Source: an uncultured Bacteroides sp.
GTDB lineage: Bacteria; Bacteroidota; Bacteroidia; Bacteroidales; Bacteroidaceae
Direction of reading: 5' to 3'
Length of the DNA: 5,070 nt
Assembly (NCBI GenBank): GCA_934716785.1
Contig: CAKUYM010000325.1
Location: forward strand, 1 to 5,070
Under the pieces are notes generated by a model. It made no database searches and was not told where the DNA came from. It worked only from the letters and a program-made list of their open reading frames with translations. The position numbers were made by a program, and so were the translations under genes. Numbering within the stretch: the first letter of the stretch is position 1; each line of letters opens with the position of its first letter. Below are positions 1 to 5,070 of this stretch, in pieces.

Positions 1-2576
1 GAGATATACTCCAAAGCGACATCCGGCTTGGGATATCCCAAATTGTTTACTTTCTGCTTCAAAGCGGTAGCCATATCCTCCGTTATAGTCAGAGTTCTGG
101 TTGCATAATCCTCAATTACCTTATCGACCGGAGTAAGGAATCCCCATTTCTCAAAGAAATCAAGCAAATTCATCTTGGCCGACAGACAGCAATTATAAAC
201 AAAATCCAACTGTATCTCCCCGTCCGTCATGCCGCTATAATTCTTGTTGCGGGCATACTCATAAACATCCGGATAGAAACCGCCTTTGTCCTGTTGCTGC
301 AAAGGAGTCCGTCCCAGCACCTTTCCGAAGTAAAGCTCCAACTGCCAGAAAGGAACCAGCTTGCAGAAAACATCATCCGAGTCCCCACCGATATTTGAGA
401 AATCAGCATGCGAACTGCCCGTTGCGATTATCCCGCTCCATGCCTTCGAATACCGATTACGATAGACATGCCCCATATCCTCTGTCTGTATACGAGAATC
501 CTGGCTGAAAATCGTAGTCTGTATATACTCAGACATAATATTATTGGTCACCTCCGTCAGTCCGATCCACATTACTCTCTGTCGGGTCTGATTGCAATGC
601 CCTATCTCATGCGCCGGTCCCCAACAACCGGACGTCTTCAACTTGGCAGGATCACACACTTCGCTCATTGTAGTCTGGTTATATGCCGTGTGATAAGAAG
701 TGGCATACATATAAGATTGGTACATGACATTCAGATACGTACGGTTTCTGAACATCTTGTCATATTTCTCAAGCCCCATCAACTGCATCTGGCTCAGTGC
801 AATCTGATCATACAAATCAATCAATTCGTCTCCGTTATAGGTAGCATATTTGCGATAGTCGCTTGTCTCAAAAGTCATATGCGCATATTTCCCTATCACA
901 TCAAAATACCGGTCTGTGGCTTTTCCCAACAATTCAGTCCAACGCCCAGCATGCTTTTGCGAGTCAAAGTAGCCGTTCACCGTTCCGGACGCAAAATGGA
1001 TCTTCACCGGCCGTGCAGCCGCATCATCCAATGTTTGGGTATGATACATCACATACACCAACCCTTTATTTTCTATCGTCAGCTTATTAGTTCCACGACT
1101 CAGCGGATAAGTAATTCCTCCAAAGCCATCACTTTCCGGAGCATCCAGATTCTGCACTTTCAGACTGATATCATAACCATGTGTATCACCCACAAGCACA
1201 ATCAGATTGTCATTTGCCTTTACCGAAATACCAGTCGGATTGTCCAACAGACTGTATGGATTTGTCTTATGAGTCCCCGACTGAATGTCCGGATTGGGAT
1301 ATGCCTTAAATTCATCCACCCGAAACTCCGAATCATATTTGCCCTTAATCATATAATAAGCCAAATTCCTGAAGAATGGAAATTCGCACTTCTCGATGTC
1401 CGCTTCAGTAATTCCGGCTTTTAACTCACTACATGTCTCATCTGCAAAAAGAGTGGAATAATCAAAAGCCTCCGGATTCTTGGCATAGAACTCCATCTCG
1501 GCACAAGAAGCGAACCCTTGCCCGTCTCCTTCCCCACTCTTCACTATAAAGCGAAAAGATTTGGCACGAAGAGGAGCATCAAACATAATCTTAGCGGCAG
1601 AAGCTGAACCTTGGAAATCCTTATCTGTCACCTTTACGAAAGAATTCCCATCTTCGGAATATTGAATCTCCACTTCCTTGAATTTACCGTTAGAACCACC
1701 GTCGGTACGTGGATAGTAAACCAAATAATCCACATCAGACACCTCTTCCAAGTTATAAGTCAGCGTAATAGGGAAATAATTGCTGCCGGAGTTATTCCAA
1801 CTGGAATGATAAATAGTAGAATAGTCACCATCAAAAGACTTCTCAATGCCCTCGCCACTTTGATAAGACGAAGCTGTCCCATCCTTTACTTTCAACTTTA
1901 TATCTCCTTTAACATCTTCTCCCGTACCGGCACTATATTCATTAAGTCCGTGCTGAGTGACAAACACAGTAGCAGAAACCGGAATATCATCTTCCGTAAC
2001 TCCTGCGGGCATTTTTTCTGTGAATACGATAGTACCCTGCCTTTTGTTGTCCAGCGTAGTAGCCCGGATAGAATAACTATAGTCTGTAGTCACCATCTCA
2101 GCCGCACGAGTTTGAGGAGCCACGATAATCCAGTCGGACGAAACCGCTTCCACCTCCACATTCGTAGTCACGGAAAAGCTGATTTTCGCTCCCGCTGCCG
2201 CTACCGAAAAGGCAGATTCGTCAATCAAGATTGCCGCATCGTAACCCAACTGGCGGACTCTGATTGTTTTCGACAAGCCATCAGCCTCAACTGTCACAGT
2301 TGCTTCACGCACCAATCTTTCTTCGCTTTGATCTACAGATATATTCAACAATTTCCCTGCAATCGTCGGACGACACCAAGTCTTATCCGACCGTGCAGTC
2401 CATGAAGCAGCATTCGTCGTTATCGTCAAGCTTTGCTCACTTGCTTCACTCTTAAAGTCAATAGTCGATTTACTGATTTCCAATGTAACGGTTGCAACCT
2501 CATCATTATCATCACTACAAGCAGCCAGCACACTAAATGGAATCATGAAAATCAGCAATAAATATATTTTCATCAT
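1..2576 (-). CDS. M60-family (enhancin-like) zinc metallopeptidase lipoprotein with two BACON domains and a CBM32-like domain; partial, C-terminus beyond the window
   Basis: The frame is open from the ATG at 2576 to the left edge: 858 complete codons and no stop, so the C-terminus is missing. An ATG pair at 2576 and 2573 leaves the exact start open by one codon. Seen in the translation: a hydrophobic signal peptide ending in lipobox VLAAC (Cys20); SDDNDE directly after it, resembling the acidic surface-export signal of Bacteroidota lipoproteins; a BACON domain at about 29-111 (Trp59, ending VRQLG); a second BACON-like domain at about 115-211 (SSDW, ending VTQHG); a discoidin/CBM32-like domain at about 225-366 (FDGD at 248-251); then an M60 N-terminal segment and catalytic domain from about 372. 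The zinc site is intact: HEIGH at 656-660 with the third ligand probably Glu675, a HEXXH-X14-E spacing within the M60 pattern. Known for the family: BACON-CBM32-M60 proteins of the BT_4244 type cleave mucin-like O-glycoproteins and depend on the glycan. Inferred: a surface O-glycopeptidase working with the upstream SusD-like system. Family assignment is firm; exact substrate is not. Confidence 0.93.
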   Translation of the reverse strand, partial: MMKIYLLLIFMIPFSVLAACSDDNDEVATVTLEISKSTIDFKSEASEQSLTITTNAASWTARSDKTWCRPTIAGKLLNISVDQSEERLVREATVTVEADGLSKTIRVRQLGYDAAILIDESAFSVAAAGAKISFSVTTNVEVEAVSSDWIIVAPQTRAAEMVTTDYSYSIRATTLDNKRQGTIVFTEKMPAGVTEDDIPVSATVFVTQHGLNEYSAGTGEDVKGDIKLKVKDGTASSYQSGEGIEKSFDGDYSTIYHSSWNNSGSNYFPITLTYNLEEVSDVDYLVYYPRTDGGSNGKFKEVEIQYSEDGNSFVKVTDKDFQGSASAAKIMFDAPLRAKSFRFIVKSGEGDGQGFASCAEMEFYAKNPEAFDYSTLFADETCSELKAGITEADIEKCEFPFFRNLAYYMIKGKYDSEFRVDEFKAYPNPDIQSGTHKTNPYSLLDNPTGISVKANDNLIVLVGDTHGYDISLKVQNLDAPESDGFGGITYPLSRGTNKLTIENKGLVYVMYHTQTLDDAAARPVKIHFASGTVNGYFDSQKHAGRWTELLGKATDRYFDVIGKYAHMTFETSDYRKYATYNGDELIDLYDQIALSQMQLMGLEKYDKMFRNRTYLNVMYQSYMYATSYHTAYNQTTMSEVCDPAKLKTSGCWGPAHEIGHCNQTRQRVMWIGLTEVTNNIMSEYIQTTIFSQDSRIQTEDMGHVYRNRYSKAWSGIIATGSSHADFSNIGGDSDDVFCKLVPFWQLELYFGKVLGRTPLQQQDKGGFYPDVYEYARNKNYSGMTDGEIQLDFVYNCCLSAKMNLLDFFEKWGFLTPVDKVIEDYATRTLTITEDMATALKQKVNNLGYPKPDVALEYI

Positions 2577-2599
2577 AGTTTTTTCAATTTATAATTGAT

Positions 2600-2648
2600 A
2601 AAAAGAACGGAGATACAAATCCATTTCAGTCAATTATTTGTATCTCCG
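2600..2648 (-). terminator. Terminator-like hairpin between the discoidin lipoprotein gene and the M60 peptidase gene
   Basis: On the plus strand CGGAGATACAAAT (2608-2620) and ATTTGTATCTCCG (2636-2648) are perfect 13-bp inverted repeats around a 15-nt loop. Read on the minus strand, the direction of transcription, the stem is followed at once by TTCTTTTT (2607-2600), which fits a Rho-independent terminator. The plus strand has no U-run after the stem, so the signal is directional. It lies 43 bp after the stop of the discoidin lipoprotein gene, and the stem ends 31 nt before the ATG of the peptidase gene. The rest of the 115-bp intergenic region (2577-2691) shows no convincing Bacteroides-type promoter. 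Because the downstream gene is in the same direction and looks functionally linked, the hairpin may cause partial termination (attenuation), or it may protect the 3' end of a processed transcript. It could also be a full terminator if the peptidase gene has a promoter that I cannot recognise. Confidence 0.75.
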
Positions 2649-2691
2649 CCATCAGTTCTCTGTCAGAAAGAGTCACTTACTCCAAGAGACA

Positions 2692-3606
2692 TCAATCCTC
2701 CATCACGGTCGTCAATCCCGTTTCAGGATCATAGATTGTCGTCGTCACTTGTTTCAAAGACAATTCCGCCAATGCAATATAAGAATTGCCGGATACGGAA
2801 GTGAGTATCTTGAACCACACATACCGGAACGGTTCATTATGCTGAACTACATCCGACTGATACGACGCTTTGGCAGTAGTAGGAAGCCCCGATGTCAAAG
2901 AAACCACTTTAGTTGCCCCGGTTTCATTCACATAATCAGGTTTTCCTCCACTCAATTCCTTGCTCACCAAAATATCCATTGATGCCGGATGATCATTATT
3001 CGCATGATCTCTGGTCGTATAGGTAAAATTAAAGAAAGTCACCTCTTCTTTCAAATCCACTACGATATAGTGCGGAAAAGCAGCCGGTCCATTCCATATC
3101 ATGTGAAAATACGTATCGGTATTACCATCAAACAAATCCTTTATAGGTCCTTCTGATGTTTCTTGAGAATCGGTCCACGCATCTCCATCTCCCGTTATTT
3201 TGAAATCCTTGCCAACAGTTACCGTCTGCTTTGTTGCAGCCTCAGCCTGTGCGGTAATCGAGCAAATCTCTCCGCCATTGCCATCGGCACTGCAAGGTTG
3301 CAATGTAAACACGATGTCACCATACCTTTTCAGCAGATTATCCACCAGCATCGTGTCGCTATATACACTTGCCAAACGCATACATTCCTTTCCGCTCTCC
3401 GGTAATGTATAAGTAACTCTGACATACTTGTAATTAGCGTTTTCCGGAATTTGCCATTTCAGTTTTACAGCTCCCGGCTTCGCTTCGTAAGAGAGCGTAC
3501 TCGCATCCAAAGCCGTCGGAGTAGGATAAGATTCATTTTCAGAGCAACCGTTAAGGATTGTCACTCCCAAGACTCCCATTAAAATATAAGATAGTATTTT
3601 TTTCAT
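2692..3606 (-). CDS. Surface lipoprotein with Fn3-like and C-terminal discoidin (F5/8 type C, CBM32-like) domains, putative glycan-binding protein
   Basis: The product is 304 residues from the ATG at 3606. I prefer this start because it gives a compact lipoprotein signal peptide, MKKILSYILMG..., ending in lipobox ILNGC (Cys21). An in-frame ATG at 3618 would add only MFIN and cannot be excluded. After the cysteine come SENES and a linker rich in Pro and Thr. Residues about 28-122 look like an Fn3-type beta-sandwich of the kind found in DUF4959-like Bacteroidota proteins (GAVKLKWQIP, YVRVTYTLP, SVYSDT). Residues about 134-289 look like a discoidin/F5-8 type C fold: LFDGNTDTYFH, a hydrophobic YIVVDL strand, FNFTYTTRD, then RYVWFKI and IALAELSLKQ at the end. 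No catalytic motif is visible. The gene starts 20 bp after the SusD-like stop (8 bp with the earlier start), so the two are almost certainly co-transcribed. Downstream is the terminator-like hairpin. Position and architecture suggest a SusE/F-like surface glycan-binding accessory protein; the ligand is not readable from sequence. Confidence 0.9.
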   Translation of the reverse strand: MKKILSYILMGVLGVTILNGCSENESYPTPTALDASTLSYEAKPGAVKLKWQIPENANYKYVRVTYTLPESGKECMRLASVYSDTMLVDNLLKRYGDIVFTLQPCSADGNGGEICSITAQAEAATKQTVTVGKDFKITGDGDAWTDSQETSEGPIKDLFDGNTDTYFHMIWNGPAAFPHYIVVDLKEEVTFFNFTYTTRDHANNDHPASMDILVSKELSGGKPDYVNETGATKVVSLTSGLPTTAKASYQSDVVQHNEPFRYVWFKILTSVSGNSYIALAELSLKQVTTTIYDPETGLTTVMED

Positions 3607-3626
3607 ATTAATAAACATTTAATTGA

Positions 3627-5070
3627 TTAATACCCAGGATTGTTCACCAATTGCGGATCCCTGTTCATGTCGGTGGAAGGAATCGGCAACAAATACTGGG
3701 TAGGAGATTTAAACTTACGCTCAAAACTGATTTCCGTCAGTTTTGCAAAATCCTCAATAGTAGTTGCTTTGATATTCATACCTTTCGCTTTCACTCCGAA
3801 ATATTCTTCAGCCAAAAGCCAGCGGCGCATATCCCAGAAATTCTGATTCTCCAGATACAGTTCAATCATTCTTTCCTGACGGACAATCTGCTGGAGTTTA
3901 GTCTGATTCAGCGTGGCTACACCACTCCATGATTTTTCCAATGTCGGTATTCCGGCACGTTCTCTTATGTAATTGATATAAGTCTTGGCAATATCCAAAT
4001 CTTCCGCAGTTCCCACCTCGATGCAAGCCTCGGCATAAGCCAAGTATAAATCCGCCATTCTGATAACCGGCCATGGATACTGAGTCAAGTTTGTGCTGCT
4101 CGTGCCCACGGTAGTATTAGGATCTACCCCTTTTTTATTCAGATATCCACCGGGGCTATAGTTACCATCGCGCTGCACGCTGACTGTACCGATACTACAA
4201 TTACCTCCCAAAAGGAAATTACACACTAAGCGTCCGCCATCCACATAGCCATCATTGTAGGCAGGATTGGTCGTATTGTTCAATACCTCAAAGTAACCAC
4301 CTTGGAAAGCGATCCAAGCATAATAACGAGGCTCACGATCCAAGTTAAAGAGAATCGTTTTCTGACCTTGCGCTGCTTGAGTAGCATGCTCGGCACCTAC
4401 ACTCACCACTTCCGTCTTCACCTTTGATGCAAATTCAGGATCTTCATCCCAAGGCAATCCGTTCTTGGTATAGAAACGATTCAGCATAGCCCATGTAGGA
4501 CAAACACCGTTCCAAGCCCAACCGTCTTTCACATACGGCAGTGATTTATTCTGCACACCATAACTTCCTTCATTCCGGGTTTCGGCAAACAGCACCTCCA
4601 CATTACGGGATTCCCAGTCCACCAGACCGGTACGCAAACATCTCACAGCCCCCTCTGTCGGAAATGGATTAGCTTCAGACTCATCCAATCTATAATCCTT
4701 CTTTTTATACAAATCATGCCCGTTCAATATAGCCAAATCAATAGCCTCTTTGCACGCATTTCTTGCAAGCACCCATTTATTGGGATCATGAGTAAGGGGC
4801 ATTAGCTGTACGCCGTCTTTATCTACAAAGTTGCTATAAAACTTAGAATTTCCGTTGAACAGCGGAGAGGCAGCATAAAGTCTCATCTTCGCCTTCAAAG
4901 ATTTAGCTGCCACACTGGTGGCAAGGCCGAATTCGGAAGCTGTAGAACGTACACCGGGTAAATCGTTAGACGCTTCATCAAACAAATTGCAAATCCATTC
5001 CACACATTCGTCATAAGGTGTCCTGCCCAAGTACTCTTCCACCGGAGTAGTGATAGAAGGAGTCTCCTTT
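3627..5070 (-). CDS. SusD/RagB-family outer-membrane nutrient-binding lipoprotein; partial, N-terminus beyond the window
   Basis: The frame is open through the right edge, giving 480 visible residues before the TAA at 3627. The GTG at 5042 (before EEYLGRTPYDE) is an internal valine and not a start: the same frame continues upstream as KETPSITTP to the end of the window. The signal peptide and lipidated cysteine are therefore outside. Family hallmarks seen are TPYDECVEWICNLFDEAS and AAKSLKAKMRLYAASPLFNG in the helical (TPR-like) part; PVIRMADLYLAYAEACIEVG followed by INYIRERAGIP; the RQERMIELYLENQNFWDMRRW segment; and the typical C-terminus YLLPIP...DPQLVNNPGY. Known for the family: SusD proteins form a lid on a SusC-type TonB-dependent transporter and bind the glycan or peptide ligand at the cell surface. 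The partner susC is expected upstream, beyond 5070. The close spacing to the next gene supports one operon. The ligand cannot be told from the sequence; the M60 peptidase nearby points towards host O-glycans or glycopeptides. Confidence 0.96.
   Translation of the reverse strand, partial: KETPSITTPVEEYLGRTPYDECVEWICNLFDEASNDLPGVRSTASEFGLATSVAAKSLKAKMRLYAASPLFNGNSKFYSNFVDKDGVQLMPLTHDPNKWVLARNACKEAIDLAILNGHDLYKKKDYRLDESEANPFPTEGAVRCLRTGLVDWESRNVEVLFAETRNEGSYGVQNKSLPYVKDGWAWNGVCPTWAMLNRFYTKNGLPWDEDPEFASKVKTEVVSVGAEHATQAAQGQKTILFNLDREPRYYAWIAFQGGYFEVLNNTTNPAYNDGYVDGGRLVCNFLLGGNCSIGTVSVQRDGNYSPGGYLNKKGVDPNTTVGTSSTNLTQYPWPVIRMADLYLAYAEACIEVGTAEDLDIAKTYINYIRERAGIPTLEKSWSGVATLNQTKLQQIVRQERMIELYLENQNFWDMRRWLLAEEYFGVKAKGMNIKATTIEDFAKLTEISFERKFKSPTQYLLPIPSTDMNRDPQLVNNPGY

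Noticed and set aside
408..1424. A 338-codon open frame on the plus strand
   Set aside because: It lies wholly antisense to the M60 peptidase gene, which has clear domains and an intact catalytic motif. Its translation is rich in His, Arg, Ile, Ser and Cys with no recognisable domain or signal peptide, as expected for a shadow frame.
1611..2405. A 264-codon open frame on the plus strand
   Set aside because: It is antisense to the BACON and CBM32 regions of the peptidase gene, has a low-plausibility composition and no recognisable motif.
2584..2598. Short AT-rich palindrome TCAATT-TAT-AATTGA before the peptidase start
   Set aside because: A 6-bp AT-only-heavy repeat in an AT-rich leader is likely by chance; there is no second copy in the window to suggest an operator.
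2585..2620. Possible minus-strand promoter upstream of the peptidase gene (TTTG at 2619-2616 and an AT-rich TATAAATTG at 2593-2585)
   Set aside because: The downstream element does not match the Bacteroides -7 consensus TAnnTTTG well, the upstream element lies inside the terminator stem, and transcription would begin almost at the ATG.
5040..5042. GTG as the start codon of the SusD-like gene
   Set aside because: The frame stays open upstream to the window edge with family-typical sequence, and a start here would remove the lipoprotein signal peptide and the first part of the SusD fold.

Overview
The window looks like part of a polysaccharide-utilisation-type locus (PUL) from a member of the Bacteroidota, most likely Bacteroides or a close relative. 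The reasons are a SusD/RagB-family outer-membrane lipoprotein, lipoprotein signal peptides with short lipoboxes, an acidic stretch right after the lipidated cysteine, BACON domains, AT-rich gene starts without a clear Shine-Dalgarno, and moderate base composition. All three genes lie on the minus strand, so transcription runs from position 5070 towards position 1.

Layout in transcription order: (1) 5070-3627, a SusD-like glycan-binding lipoprotein whose N-terminus lies beyond the window, so a susC/TonB-dependent transporter gene is expected just upstream. (2) 3606-2692, starting 20 bp downstream (8 bp if the earlier ATG at 3618 is used), a small lipoprotein with an Fn3-like N-terminal domain and a discoidin/F5-8 type C (CBM32-like) C-terminal domain, in the position usual for a surface glycan-binding protein. 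(3) A 115-bp intergenic region holding a perfect 13-bp inverted repeat followed by a U-rich run, which reads as an intrinsic terminator or attenuator. (4) 2576-1, a large multidomain lipoprotein: lipobox, two tandem BACON domains, a CBM32-like domain and an M60-family zinc metallopeptidase domain with an intact HEIGH...E site. It runs off the left edge of the window.

Together the genes suggest surface capture of a glycosylated protein ligand. The SusD-like protein and the small discoidin lipoprotein would bind glycan, the expected SusC partner would import it, and the M60 enzyme would cut the peptide backbone of O-glycosylated (mucin-like) proteins at the cell surface. M60 enzymes of this architecture in Bacteroides, such as the B. 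thetaiotaomicron BT_4244 type, are known to need glycans on the substrate. No glycoside hydrolase, transposon, RNA gene, CRISPR array or defence gene is visible. The plus strand carries only antisense shadows of these genes. The system is a recognisable type, not a wholly new one. The points most worth a second look are the terminator-like hairpin inside the operon, the tandem BACON arrangement, and the related discoidin modules in two adjacent gene products.
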